64,000 nucleotides of DNA. Source: Burkholderia sp. Lineage in GTDB: Bacteria > Pseudomonadota > Gammaproteobacteria > Burkholderiales > Burkholderiaceae. The notes beneath the pieces are model-generated. The model did not search any database. It was not told where the DNA came from and was given only the letters and a program-made list of their open reading frames with translations. Positions 7,641-16,509 of the stretch are shown here, piece by piece (position 1 is the first letter of the stretch; every line of letters begins with the position of its first letter). The DNA is taken from contig JAIRVP010000043.1 in NCBI GenBank assembly GCA_031253835.1, positions 1-64,000 of the forward strand, read 5' to 3'. The position numbers and the translations under genes are program-made.

Positions 7641-9001
7641 GAAGATTTCTCCGGGACGAACCAGCCGGTGGTGCTCTGGTTTTCAATGAGGTACTTGCGA
7701 GCTACGCGCTGCACATCGGCAGGCGTCACCTTTTCCAGTTCTTCAAGCTCGGTGACGAACCGTGTCCAGTCGCCCAGCGAGACCGCGTTGCCCAATCGGG
7801 CGGACGTCAAGCGGACGCCGTCACGCTGGTAGACCTGATCGGCCCGGTAAGGGCCCAGCACCCGCTGGATATCCTCGCGAGTGACGCCCTCGGTCTTGAT
7901 TCGCTCCAGTTCGGTCCAGGCGATTTTCTCGGCCTGCTCGTGTTTCGCGTCGGGCGGCAGGCTGACCGTCACGACGAACGGACCGGGATCGCGCAGCGCA
8001 TGGAAGCCGGCGCCGGCTTGCGTGGCAACCGTGGTGTCGACCAGTGCGCGATACAGCCGGCTGCTCTTGCCCTGGCTCAATACCAGGCCCAGTACGGTCA
8101 ACGCAGCCGCATCGGGGTCGAGCGCGCGCGGCCCCTTGAAGGCGATGATCAGATTGCCCGTTGCGCCCGCGCGTTTGAGCACCAGCCTTCGCGGCCCCTG
8201 CTGCGGCGGCTCTTCGGTCGTGACAGCGGGAATCGCCCTGGGCGCGCGCGGGATGCCGCTGTAATACTGCCTGACCCACCCCAACGCCTGGTCCGGCCGG
8301 AAATCGCCGACCAGGATGACGGTGGCGTTGTCCGGCCAGTAGAAGGTGTCGTAGAAACGGCGCAGCTTGTCCACGCTCGCATGCTCGATGTCGCTACGCC
8401 AGCCGATGGTGGGATGGTGGTAGGGGTGTGCCTGGTAAGCCGTGGCCATGACCTGCTGGAACAAGGCGGTGAAAGGACTGTTCTCGCCTCGCTCGTACTC
8501 GTTGCGTACCACCGTCATCTCGCTGGCCAGGTCTTCCGGGCGCAGCAGGAGGTTGCGCATGCGGTCGGCCTCGATCGCGATGTAGCCTTCCAGCGCATCG
8601 CGCCCGAGCGTGCCGAAGTAGTTGGTGCGGTCCATCGAGGTGGTTGCGTTGAAGTTCGCGCCCACTCGCTCCATGTAGCTGTTCAGTGAATTGCCGAGCG
8701 CCTTGTTGTAGTGCCGGCTACCCTTGAACATCAGGTGCTCGAGCAGGTGAGTGTCACCGGTCGTGCCGGCGGCTTCGTTGCGTGAACCCACCTGGTACAA
8801 CACCTGGAAACTGACCACCGTCGCAGCGGGATCAGGCACGGCAAGCACGGTAAGGCCGTTGGCATCCAGACGGTATTCGTCGATACCGCCGAGGGAGCGC
8901 ACGTGGGTAAAGCCCGGTACCTCGGCGGATTGGGCCATCGCCGTGCCTGCAAGCAACGGGCACAGCGAGAGCCACGTGCATATCAAACGTCGTACTGACA
9001 T
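7637..9001 (-). CDS. Secreted M16-family zinc metallopeptidase, catalytic subunit
   Basis: A 454-residue periplasmic peptidase. A signal peptide (MSVRRLICTWLSLCPLLAGT, cleavage near AMA-QS) is followed by the inverted zinc motif HLLEH at residues 85-89 and the downstream glutamate in VRNEYERGE. The central LPSNAT-like hinge and second M16 domain (SQGKSSRLYRALVD) are complete. It is coupled to the non-catalytic partner and overlaps the upstream secreted hypothetical gene by 19 bases. All three may be one transcript from near 9600. Confidence 0.9.
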   Translation of the reverse strand: MSVRRLICTWLSLCPLLAGTAMAQSAEVPGFTHVRSLGGIDEYRLDANGLTVLAVPDPAATVVSFQVLYQVGSRNEAAGTTGDTHLLEHLMFKGSRHYNKALGNSLNSYMERVGANFNATTSMDRTNYFGTLGRDALEGYIAIEADRMRNLLLRPEDLASEMTVVRNEYERGENSPFTALFQQVMATAYQAHPYHHPTIGWRSDIEHASVDKLRRFYDTFYWPDNATVILVGDFRPDQALGWVRQYYSGIPRAPRAIPAVTTEEPPQQGPRRLVLKRAGATGNLIIAFKGPRALDPDAAALTVLGLVLSQGKSSRLYRALVDTTVATQAGAGFHALRDPGPFVVTVSLPPDAKHEQAEKIAWTELERIKTEGVTREDIQRVLGPYRADQVYQRDGVRLTSARLGNAVSLGDWTRFVTELEELEKVTPADVQRVARKYLIENQSTTGWFVPEKSS

Positions 9002-9579
9002 GGAGCGTCCTTTTGTGTGGGCAGGATGAACGCGGAAGATAGGGCGCCGGCCCGGCGGTCAGTCGACTGCGATGCGTCGAGCGCGGCGAACGTGAAGCTT
9101 TTCATATTTTCCGATGCATGTTGACCGATGGCGCGTTGCGGGGACATCGCTGCCGTGATGCGCCCGTCGACGGCCGTACGTTGCTTGACCGTCGACGCGT
9201 AGCGACAGACGGCGCGATCCCCGTTGAACGTGCAGATCATCTGAAAGCGATTGTCGGGCTTGGACTTCTTCAGTGGCGCATCGTCCTGGGGTTTGCCGGC
9301 AAACAACGTCGGCAGGATACCGTTCGACGCCGATGCACCGGCGGAAAATCGGGACTTGCCGCCCGTGCCCGTGTGGAGCGTGACGGCAGTGGAGGTGCGA
9401 CGGGGCAACCGGTCGTACGCATCGAGTTTTGGGAACCAACGGCCCGCGTCGACTCGGGCGGCACGCTGCCGCGCCGATTCCGCAGCCGTGGGCGTGGCGG
9501 CCTCGGCGTTCATCGAGGCCGGTATGGCGACCAACAGTGCAAGTCGGCGCGCGAGCGCGCACAAGGTGGCGACCTTCAT
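8983..9579 (-). CDS. Secreted hypothetical protein upstream of the M16 pair
   Basis: A 198-residue reading from ATG 9579. The first 27 residues form a plausible signal peptide (MKVATLCALARRLALLVAIP, then ASMNAEA). The mature part has one CTFNGDRAVC pair and no recognised domain. Its last 19 bases overlap the start of the catalytic M16 gene, as in an operon. There is no strong ribosome binding site and no family I recognise, so it could be spurious; the signal peptide and overlap are the main support. It could be a substrate or chaperone of the peptidase pair, but that is speculation. Confidence 0.5.
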   Translation of the reverse strand: MKVATLCALARRLALLVAIPASMNAEAATPTAAESARQRAARVDAGRWFPKLDAYDRLPRRTSTAVTLHTGTGGKSRFSAGASASNGILPTLFAGKPQDDAPLKKSKPDNRFQMICTFNGDRAVCRYASTVKQRTAVDGRITAAMSPQRAIGQHASENMKSFTFAALDASQSTDRRAGALSSAFILPTQKDAPCQYDV

Positions 9580-10135
9580 TCGGCATCCCGTTTCAGGGTA
9601 AAGGGCGATCGACGCGCGACCGCAATCGATATGCTTGGGCGACCCAACATCGCGACATCGAGGACAACGCGGCCTCGCGGCGAGCTGATGAGCCAGATTC
9701 GACCCCATGCGGCAATGCAGCCGGGGAAGGGAGACTCATGCGCGGTGCTACTTTGCGCCCCATTATCGTGAAATGAGACGTGTTCGAATGTTTGGGGCAG
9801 AACCGGCGCATTCGTCGGCAGGAGCCAGCCATGAAAGAGCGTGAGTGCAGGTGCGCCTTGCCTTCCTCTCTGTCGAAAGTCCCGCCGGATCACAGGAGGC
9901 GCGGTGCCGTCAGCGCTTCATTCAAACGCCCTGGTTCGGACATCGCGCGGGCTGGTCGGGCGGCAACGCACTGTTTCGACGTGAATGGGATGCATCAGGC
10001 GGCCTCGCATGACGGCCCGCCGGCGCGTCGTGCATCCGATTCGACGGTCGATGCCCCCGCCGATCGCCGGTTTTGCCTCGCCACCCCTAAATGGCTGTAA
10101 ACTCACGCTTTTGCTGCCACGCCCCCACATTCCAG
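9580..10135. other. Intergenic region without a supported gene
   Basis: About 556 bases between the M16 locus and rimO. One plus-strand frame at 9831-10100 has an AGGAG upstream but reads as Arg/Ser/Pro-rich sequence with no motif, and the minus-strand frames look like chance. The promoters of the leftward M16 operon and of rimO should lie here; no clear consensus was found. Confidence 0.5.
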
Positions 10136-11497
10136 ATGTCCCAATCCCCCAAAGTAGGGTTCGTATCCCTCGGCTGCCCCAAGGCGCTCGTCGATTCCGA
10201 ACAAATCATCACGCAGCTGCGCGCCGAAGGGTATGAAATCTCCGGCACGTACGACGGCGCCGACCTCGTCGTCGTGAACACCTGCGGCTTCATCGACGAA
10301 GCCGTGCAGGAAAGCCTCGATGCGATCGGAGAAGCGCTGACCGAGAACGGCAAGGTGATCGTCACCGGCTGCCTCGGCGCGAAGTCGAGCGCGAGCGGCT
10401 CGAACCTGATCGAGGAAGTTCACCCGAAGGTGCTCGCCGTCACCGGCCCGCACGCGGTGGGCGAAGTGATGCAGGCCGTGCATTCGCACCTGCCGAAGCC
10501 GCACGATCCGTTCACCGATCTCGTGCCTGCCGCCGGCATCAAGCTCACGCCGCGTCACTACGCGTACCTGAAGATTTCCGAAGGTTGCAACCACCGTTGC
10601 ACGTTCTGCATCATCCCGTCGATGCGCGGCGACCTCGTGTCGCGTCCGGTCGCCGAAGTGATGCTCGAAGCCGAGAACCTGTTCAAGTCGGGCGTGAAGG
10701 AACTGCTCGTGATCTCGCAGGACACGAGCGCGTACGGCGTCGACGTGAAGTACCGCACGGGCTTCTGGAACGGCAAGCCGATCAAGACGCGCATGACCGA
10801 CCTGGTCGCCGCGCTCGGCGAACTCGCCGCACAGTACGGCGCGTGGGTGCGCCTGCACTACGTGTACCCGTATCCGAGCGTCGACGAAGTGATTCCGCTG
10901 ATGGCCGAAGGTCCGTTCAAGGGCCACGTGCTGCCGTATCTCGACGTGCCGTTCCAGCACGCGCACCCCGAAGTGCTGAAGCGCATGAAGCGTCCGGCGA
11001 ACGCCGAGAAGGTGCTCGAGCGCGTGCAGAAGTGGCGCGAGATCTGCCCGGACCTGACGATCCGCAGCACGTTCATCGCAGGCTTCCCCGGCGAGACGGA
11101 AGAGCAGTTCGAAACGCTGCTCGACTTCATCCGCGAGGCGGAACTCGATCGCGTCGGCTGCTTCGCGTATTCGCCGGTCGAAGGCGCCACCGCGAACGAA
11201 CTCGACGGCGCGCTGCCGGACGACGTCCGCGAGGCGCGTCGCGCGCGCTTCATGGAAGTTGCCGAGGAAGTGTCGGCGAACCGCATCCGGCGCAAGGTCG
11301 GCAAGACGCTGAAGGTGCTGATCGACGAAGTCAGCGAAGAAGGCGGTATCGGCCGCACGGCAGCCGATGCGCCGGAGATCGACGGTGTCGTCTATGTCGA
11401 ACCGGCGACGAAGGCGTCGAAGCGCTACAAGGTCGGCGATTTCGTGTCCGTGAAGATCACGGGCGCCGACGGTCACGATCTGTGGGGCGAGGTGTAA
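10136..11497 (+). CDS. rimO: Ribosomal protein S12 methylthiotransferase RimO
   Basis: A 453-residue radical SAM enzyme that adds a methylthio group to the conserved aspartate of ribosomal protein S12. The N-terminal UPF0004 domain starts KVGFVSLGCPKALVDSE. The radical SAM cluster CNHRCTFC uses Cys151, Cys155 and Cys158. A C-terminal TRAM domain follows (KTLKVLIDEVSEEGGIGRT). MSQSPKVGF at 10136 is the usual start; ATG 10091 is a less likely extension. kdgK begins 3 bases after its stop, so the two are probably cotranscribed. Confidence 0.95.
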   Translation: MSQSPKVGFVSLGCPKALVDSEQIITQLRAEGYEISGTYDGADLVVVNTCGFIDEAVQESLDAIGEALTENGKVIVTGCLGAKSSASGSNLIEEVHPKVLAVTGPHAVGEVMQAVHSHLPKPHDPFTDLVPAAGIKLTPRHYAYLKISEGCNHRCTFCIIPSMRGDLVSRPVAEVMLEAENLFKSGVKELLVISQDTSAYGVDVKYRTGFWNGKPIKTRMTDLVAALGELAAQYGAWVRLHYVYPYPSVDEVIPLMAEGPFKGHVLPYLDVPFQHAHPEVLKRMKRPANAEKVLERVQKWREICPDLTIRSTFIAGFPGETEEQFETLLDFIREAELDRVGCFAYSPVEGATANELDGALPDDVREARRARFMEVAEEVSANRIRRKVGKTLKVLIDEVSEEGGIGRTAADAPEIDGVVYVEPATKASKRYKVGDFVSVKITGADGHDLWGEV

Positions 11498-11500
11498 GCA

Positions 11501-12427
11501 ATGACCGCCGCATTTCCGGAGATCCTCGCGCTCGGCGAGGCGATGATCGAATTCAACCAGTCGCAGCCGGGCCGTCCTGAATTCCTGCAGGGCTTCGGCG
11601 GCGACACCTCGAACTTCTGCATCGCGGCGGCGCGCCAGGGCGCGTCGACGGGCTTCGTGTCGGCGATCGGCGACGATCCGTTCGGCCGGCTGCTGGCCGA
11701 CATGTGGCAGGCGGAGCAGGTCGACACGACGTACGTGCGGATCGACCGCACGGCGCCGACCGGCGTGTATTTCGTCACGCACGGCGCGGACGGTCACCAG
11801 TTCGACTATCTGCGCGCGGGTTCCGCGGCGAGCCGCTATGCGACGGGCGACCTGCCGCTCGACGCGCTCGCGGCCGCGAAGGCCGTGCACCTGTCGGGCA
11901 TCAGCCTCGCGATCAGCACGGCCGCGTGCGACGCGGCGTTCGCGGCGACCGACCATGCGCGCCGCCATGGCGCGAAGGTCAGCTTCGACACGAACCTGCG
12001 CCTGAAGCTGTGGCCGCTGCCGCGTGCCCGCGCGGTGATGCGCGAAGCGCTGCGCCAGACGGACATCTGCCTGCCGAGCTGGGACGACGTCACGGCGCTC
12101 ACGGGCGCGAACGATCGCGACGCGATCGTCGATGCGATGCTCGAACACGGGCCGCAGGTCGTCGCACTGAAACTCGGCAAGGAAGGCGCGTATGTCGCGA
12201 CGCCGCACGAGCGGCGCGTCGTGCCGGGCTTCACGGTCGAGGCCGTCGATGCGACGGGCGCGGGCGACTGCTTCGGCGGCGCGTTCGTCGCGCGGATCGT
12301 CGCGGGCGACGATCCGTTCGCGGCCGCGCGTTATGCGAACGCGGCGGCGGCGCTGTCGACGACGGGCTACGGCGCGGTCGCGCCGATTCCGCACCGCGGC
12401 GCAGTGGAACGCCTGATGCAGGGCTGA
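11501..12427 (+). CDS. kdgK: 2-dehydro-3-deoxygluconokinase (PfkB/ribokinase family)
   Basis: A 308-residue sugar kinase that phosphorylates 2-keto-3-deoxygluconate to KDPG for entry into the Entner-Doudoroff route. It shows the PfkB N-terminal GGDTSNFCIAAARQG motif and the C-terminal signature DATGAGDCFGGAF, whose aspartate is the catalytic base. It starts 3 bases after rimO. KDG kinase fits the sequence best, but related PfkB sugar kinases cannot be fully excluded. An 8-bp GC hairpin at 12441-12458 lacks a U-run. Confidence 0.85.
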   Translation: MTAAFPEILALGEAMIEFNQSQPGRPEFLQGFGGDTSNFCIAAARQGASTGFVSAIGDDPFGRLLADMWQAEQVDTTYVRIDRTAPTGVYFVTHGADGHQFDYLRAGSAASRYATGDLPLDALAAAKAVHLSGISLAISTAACDAAFAATDHARRHGAKVSFDTNLRLKLWPLPRARAVMREALRQTDICLPSWDDVTALTGANDRDAIVDAMLEHGPQVVALKLGKEGAYVATPHERRVVPGFTVEAVDATGAGDCFGGAFVARIVAGDDPFAAARYANAAAALSTTGYGAVAPIPHRGAVERLMQG

Positions 12428-12507
12428 CGCCACACGCGCATGCGGGCCACGGCCCGCAGCGCATCGCCGCGATTTTCGAGCGAATCTGAAGCAAGGAGCA
12501 ACACAAG

Positions 12508-13050
12508 GTGGGTCGATATTCGGAATGGCAACGGGCGCTCGTCGTCGCAGGCGCGCTGGCAGCGGGCCTCGCGATGCCGCGCGTGGTCGCGGCGCAGGCC
12601 GTCGCGCCGGGCGTGCAGCAGGATGAACCGGCAGCGGTGCGACCGCTGAAGCCGAATCCCGAGTTTGCCCGCCTGCCGCGCTACGAAGGCACGCTCGGCG
12701 ATCGGCCGATCGTCGTGCATCTCGGCCCGAAGACCGACGAGGAAGGCGTGCACGGCGAGTATCAGTTCGCGGATACCGGCGAGGTCGTGCTGCTTGCCGG
12801 CGATCGCGACGGCGACACGCTCGAGATCGAGGAGTCGAACGACGGCACGAACATCACGGGCGTGTGGATCGGCCGCTTCGACACGACGGGCGACCTGAAG
12901 GCCGACCGGATGAACTCCGATGAGTCGGATCCGCAGCCGGTCGTGCTGCGCCTGGCGCCCGGCAAGCGCGCGGCGCTGCAGGTGCGCGACGGCCGCGTGC
13001 AGGAAATCGAGACGGTGGGCGGCGTCGTCAACCTGCGCACCGACGACTGA
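12508..13050 (+). CDS. Secreted conserved hypothetical protein
   Basis: A 180-residue protein starting at GTG 12508 behind AAGGAG (12493-12498). Residues 1-29 are a signal peptide (ALVVAGALAAGLAMPRVVA-AQA). The mature part is acidic and beta-rich with PRYEGTLGDRPIVVHLGPK and IEESNDGTNITGVWIGRF segments. No catalytic motif is seen. Located between kdgK and metC in the same direction. Function unknown; periplasmic location likely. Confidence 0.72.
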   Translation: MGRYSEWQRALVVAGALAAGLAMPRVVAAQAVAPGVQQDEPAAVRPLKPNPEFARLPRYEGTLGDRPIVVHLGPKTDEEGVHGEYQFADTGEVVLLAGDRDGDTLEIEESNDGTNITGVWIGRFDTTGDLKADRMNSDESDPQPVVLRLAPGKRAALQVRDGRVQEIETVGGVVNLRTDD

Positions 13051-13161
13051 GCGCGCTGGCTCGGCGTGCGCGGCGCGCATTGTACCGGGCCAAGCGCGCC
13101 GATTTTGGCTAATCTAGCGACATATTCCGCAACCGAACGGCCTCGTGCCCGGCTCCCTGTC

Positions 13162-14343
13162 ATGACTGCATCCACTCCCAAGCGCGCGCTGCAAACCCGT
13201 ATCGTTCAACCCGACGACGTCATTCCGGAAGGCTTCCGGTCGTTCGTGCCACCGGTCGCGCGCGCGTCGACGGTCGTGTTCCCCGATCTCGCGACGATGC
13301 GCGCGCTCGTCTGGCACAACGACAACCAGTGGCGCTACGGGCTGCACGCGACGCCGACGTCGCTCGCGCTCGCGCAGCGGCTGGCCGAGATCGAGGGCGG
13401 CACGCACGCGCTGCTGCAGCCGTCGGGCCTCGCGGCGATCATGAACGTCTATTTCGGGATCGTGAAAGCGGGCGACGACGTGCTGATTCCGCACAACGTG
13501 TACGGCCCGAACGCCGATTTCGGCAACTGGCTCGCGAAGGATTTCGGCATCACCGCGCGCTTCTACGATCCGCTGATCGGCGCCGGCATCGCCGACCTGA
13601 TCCAGTCGAACACGCGGCTGATCTGGATCGAGGCGCCGGGCTCGGTGACGATGGAAGTGCCCGACGTGCAGGCGATCACCGCGGCCGCGAAGGCGCGTGG
13701 CATCGTCACCGCGATCGACAACACGTTCTCGGCCGGGCTCGCGTTCAAGCCGTTCGATCACGGCGTCGACATCTCGGTACAGGCACTGACCAAGTACCAG
13801 TCGGGCGGCAGCGACGTGCTGATGGGCGCGACGATCACCGCGAACGCGGAACTGCACGCGCAACTGAAGCTCGCACGGATGCGCTGCGGGATCGGCGTGT
13901 CGGTCGACGATTGCTCGCTCGTGCTGCGCAGCCTGCCGAGCATGCAGGTGCGCTTCGACGCGCACAGCAAGAGCGCGCTTGCGCTCGCGCAATGGCTGAA
14001 GGCGCGGCCGGAGATCGCGGCAGTGCTGCATCCGCAGATCGCCGACTGCCCGGGGCACGCGTCGTTCATGCGCGATTTCACCGGCGCGGGCGGGCTGTTC
14101 TCGGTGGTGTTCGACGAACGCTACAGCGCGGAGCAGATCGACCGCTTCGTCGAGTCGCTCGCGCTGTTCGCGATCGGCTGGAGCTGGGGTGGCGCATGCA
14201 GCCTCGCGATGCCTTACGACGTCGCGTCGATGCGCGCGGACTGGCCGCATCGCGGCACGCTGGTGCGCTTCTATGTCGGTCTGGAAGACGAGGCCGACCT
14301 GCGCGCGGACATCGAGCGCGCGTTGCAGGACGTACTCGGCTGA
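13162..14343 (+). CDS. metC: Cystathionine beta-lyase (PLP-dependent)
   Basis: A 393-residue Cys/Met-metabolism PLP enzyme that cleaves cystathionine to homocysteine, ammonia and pyruvate in methionine synthesis. Diagnostic segments are the cofactor region GGTHALLQPSGLAAI, IDNTFSAG, and the PLP lysine in LTKYQSGGSD (Lys211). SWGGACSLAMPYD near the C-terminus is typical of beta-lyases rather than gamma-synthases. ATG 13162 gives the family's usual length. Convergent with serB over a strong bidirectional terminator. Confidence 0.92.
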   Translation: MTASTPKRALQTRIVQPDDVIPEGFRSFVPPVARASTVVFPDLATMRALVWHNDNQWRYGLHATPTSLALAQRLAEIEGGTHALLQPSGLAAIMNVYFGIVKAGDDVLIPHNVYGPNADFGNWLAKDFGITARFYDPLIGAGIADLIQSNTRLIWIEAPGSVTMEVPDVQAITAAAKARGIVTAIDNTFSAGLAFKPFDHGVDISVQALTKYQSGGSDVLMGATITANAELHAQLKLARMRCGIGVSVDDCSLVLRSLPSMQVRFDAHSKSALALAQWLKARPEIAAVLHPQIADCPGHASFMRDFTGAGGLFSVVFDERYSAEQIDRFVESLALFAIGWSWGGACSLAMPYDVASMRADWPHRGTLVRFYVGLEDEADLRADIERALQDVLG

Positions 14344-14374
14344 TCGCCGGCCGCAAAGGCCCCGCGGAAAAACG

Positions 14375-14411
14375 AAACGCCGGCGCGATGCAATATCGCG
14401 CCGGCGTTTTT
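14375..14411. terminator. Bidirectional intrinsic terminator between metC and serB
   Basis: A perfect 15-bp stem (14375-14389 with 14395-14409) around the loop GCAAT. The stem core is ACGCCGGCGCGAT. U-runs lie on both strands (TTTTT on plus; AAAAACGAAA upstream gives one on minus). Confidence 0.93.
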
Positions 14412-14430
14412 CATGGGCGGTGCGGCAGGA

Positions 14431-15276
14431 TCAGAACAGCCGCAGCAGCCCGTCGAGACCGACATGGTCGAACGCGACCGTCGCCGCGTCGCGCACGACC
14501 GGCTTCGCGTGGAACGCAACCGACAGCCCGGCTTCGGCCATCATCTTCAGGTCGTTCGATCCGTCGCCCATCGCGATCGCACGGCTCGGCTCGAGGCCGA
14601 GCGACGCGCACGTGTCGCGCAGCAGGCGCGCCTTGACGTCCGCGTTGACGATTTCGCCGAGCACCTTGCCGGTCAGCTTGCCGTCGACGATCTCGAGCGT
14701 GTTCGCGTACGCGTAGTCGAGGCCGAGGCGCGCCTTCAGCCGCTCGGTGAAGAACGTGAAGCCGCCCGACACGAGCAGCGTCTTCATGCCGGCGGCCTTC
14801 ACGCCGGCCAGCATCGTCTCGGCGCCCGGCGACAGTTGCAGCCGTTCCTCGTACACGCGTTCGAGCGCCTGCGCATCGAGCCCGGCCAGCAGCGCGACGC
14901 GGCGCGTGAGGCTTTCGTTGAAGTCGCGGATCTCGCCGCGCATCGACGCTTCGGTGATCTCCGCGACCTGCGTTTTCAGCCCGCAGAAATCGGCGATCTC
15001 GTCGATGCATTCGATCGTGATCAGCGTCGAATCCATGTCCATCACGGTCAGCCCGAAATCGCCGAGCGTGCGGCCGGCCTCGACGAACGCGAAGTCGAGC
15101 GCGTGCGTGCCGCAGTACGCGTCGATATCGAGGCGCTGTGCCGGATTCGCGTTTTCGATGCGCAGCGCGTGATCGTCGGTCTGCACGATGCGGGTGCCGC
15201 GCGACAGCGCGAGCAGCGGTTTGTGATGGGCGTCCGACAGCGGTGCAAGACTCTGGATGACGAGGTTGTGGGTCAT
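14431..15276 (-). CDS. serB: Phosphoserine phosphatase SerB
   Basis: A 281-residue HAD-family phosphatase for the last step of serine synthesis. HAD motif I is VMDMDSTLI (nucleophile and acid aspartates), motif II LLVSGGFTFF, motif III/IV AMGDGSNDLKMM. About 75 N-terminal residues precede the HAD core and resemble the ACT-like domain of proteobacterial SerB. ATG 15276 yields MTHNLVIQSL. Convergent with metC. Confidence 0.95.
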   Translation of the reverse strand: MTHNLVIQSLAPLSDAHHKPLLALSRGTRIVQTDDHALRIENANPAQRLDIDAYCGTHALDFAFVEAGRTLGDFGLTVMDMDSTLITIECIDEIADFCGLKTQVAEITEASMRGEIRDFNESLTRRVALLAGLDAQALERVYEERLQLSPGAETMLAGVKAAGMKTLLVSGGFTFFTERLKARLGLDYAYANTLEIVDGKLTGKVLGEIVNADVKARLLRDTCASLGLEPSRAIAMGDGSNDLKMMAEAGLSVAFHAKPVVRDAATVAFDHVGLDGLLRLF

Positions 15277-15443
15277 GACGGGATGGTTGGGAGACGAATG
15301 AAATGCGTGCGCGGCCAACGAACGGCCGCCTGCGGACGCGGGCCCCGTCCGGCGTCGGGCCCATGCGTGGCGAACGCGCCATTGTAGCCGGTTGGTCGCG
15401 CGGGGCGGGCGGGGGCGGATCGAAACCGCGTCGGGCGCAGCGG

Positions 15444-16385
15444 TTATCGCGCGTCCTGGCCGTCCCAGTACGGCGGATCGCCGAAATGCTCGGCGAGGAA
15501 CGCAATGAACGCGAGCGTCTTGAGCGGCACGTGCGCGCGGCTCGGATAGACGGCCCAGATCGCGACTTCTTCCGCGAACGGATAGTCGTCGAGCACCGTG
15601 ACGAGCGCGCCGCTCGCGAGCAGCGGGCCGACATCCCAGGTCGACTTGATCGCGATCCCGAAGCCGTCGACGAGCGCTTCGCGGATCGCCTCGCCGTTGC
15701 TCGCGACGAGCCGGCCGCCGACCCGCACGGTCAGCGGGCCTTGCGGCGTCGCGAACGACCAGTCGCGCTGGTCGCCGAGGATCACGCATTCGTGCTGCAC
15801 GAGGTCGGCCGGATGGCGCGGCGTGCCGTGCTCGGCGAGATACGCGGGCGAGCAGCACAGTACGCGGCGGTTGGCGGCGAGCTTGCGTGCGACGAGCGTC
15901 GAATCCTTCAGCGCGCCGAGGCGGATCGCGACGTCGTAGCCGTCGTCGACGAGATCGACGATCTCGTCGGACAGCCGCAGGTCGAGCGACACCGACGGGT
16001 AGCGGCGCAGGAACGCGGGAATCACCGGCGCGACGTGCTGGCGGCCGAACGACGACGACATCGACACCTTCAGCCGCCCGTACGGCTCGGTGCGGCCATG
16101 GCCGACCGACGCGCGCGCGGCGTCGGCGGCCGACAGCAGCGCATCGGCGCGCGTCATGAAGATCTCGCCGTCCTGCGTGAGGCTGATACGGCGCGTGGTG
16201 CGGTGCAGCAGCCGTGCGCCGAGCTGGCGTTCGAGCTGCGCGATGCGCGCGCTGGCAACGGCGGCCGACACGCCGAATTCGCGCCCGGCCGCCGTCACGT
16301 TCGCGAGCAGCGCCGCGCGCACGAACAGCGCGACGTCGAGCAGGTCGAGCGGTTTGTCGGGAGCCGGAATCGGATCGGACGTCAT
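15444..16385 (-). CDS. LysR-family transcriptional regulator
   Basis: A 313-residue LTTR. The N-terminal winged HTH is FVRAALLANVTAAGREFGVS, then AAVASARIAQLERQLGARLL. The substrate-binding domain follows with SDEIVDLVDDGYDVAIRLG. It belongs to the DsdC/YafC-like class that often controls a divergent oxidoreductase; here the divergent gene is the quinone-reductase-like protein at 16510. The shared 124-bp intergenic region holds a strong palindrome at 16396-16416. Inducer unknown. Confidence 0.9.
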   Translation of the reverse strand: MTSDPIPAPDKPLDLLDVALFVRAALLANVTAAGREFGVSAAVASARIAQLERQLGARLLHRTTRRISLTQDGEIFMTRADALLSAADAARASVGHGRTEPYGRLKVSMSSSFGRQHVAPVIPAFLRRYPSVSLDLRLSDEIVDLVDDGYDVAIRLGALKDSTLVARKLAANRRVLCCSPAYLAEHGTPRHPADLVQHECVILGDQRDWSFATPQGPLTVRVGGRLVASNGEAIREALVDGFGIAIKSTWDVGPLLASGALVTVLDDYPFAEEVAIWAVYPSRAHVPLKTLAFIAFLAEHFGDPPYWDGQDAR

Positions 16386-16395
16386 TATTCTGATA

Positions 16396-16416
16396 TTCCT
16401 GAAAATGTTTCAGGAA
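16396..16416. promoter_or_regulatory. Palindromic LysR-type operator
   Basis: TTCCTGAAA-ATG-TTTCAGGAA is a perfect 9-bp inverted repeat with a 3-base spacer, centred between the divergent LysR gene and the oxidoreductase gene. It begins 10 bases upstream of the regulator's start codon, which suggests autorepression as well as control of the target. Confidence 0.75.
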
Positions 16417-16509
16417 ATATAGCGGTTTTCTCGAAGGATCGGGTTGCCTACGATGACGTTCATGGGGCTGCGCCGCGGCCCGCCCGGATTCCCTGAAAGG
16501 AGTATCGAG

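Noticed and set aside
6294..9001. M16 peptidase locus as a low-GC island
   Set aside because: A counted 60-base line (7021-7080) has 68% GC, so composition gives no evidence of foreign origin.
9831..10100. Plus-strand 89-codon frame with AGGAG upstream, before rimO
   Set aside because: Arg/Ser/Pro-rich reading with no domain, no conserved neighbour and no coding-type pattern; not supportable.
10103..12433. 776-codon minus-strand frame opposite rimO and kdgK
   Set aside because: Composition is Arg/Ala/His-rich with no motif, while rimO and kdgK on the plus strand carry all their family signatures.
12441..12458. GC hairpin after kdgK as a terminator
   Set aside because: The 8-bp stem would leave a 2-base loop and no U-run follows.
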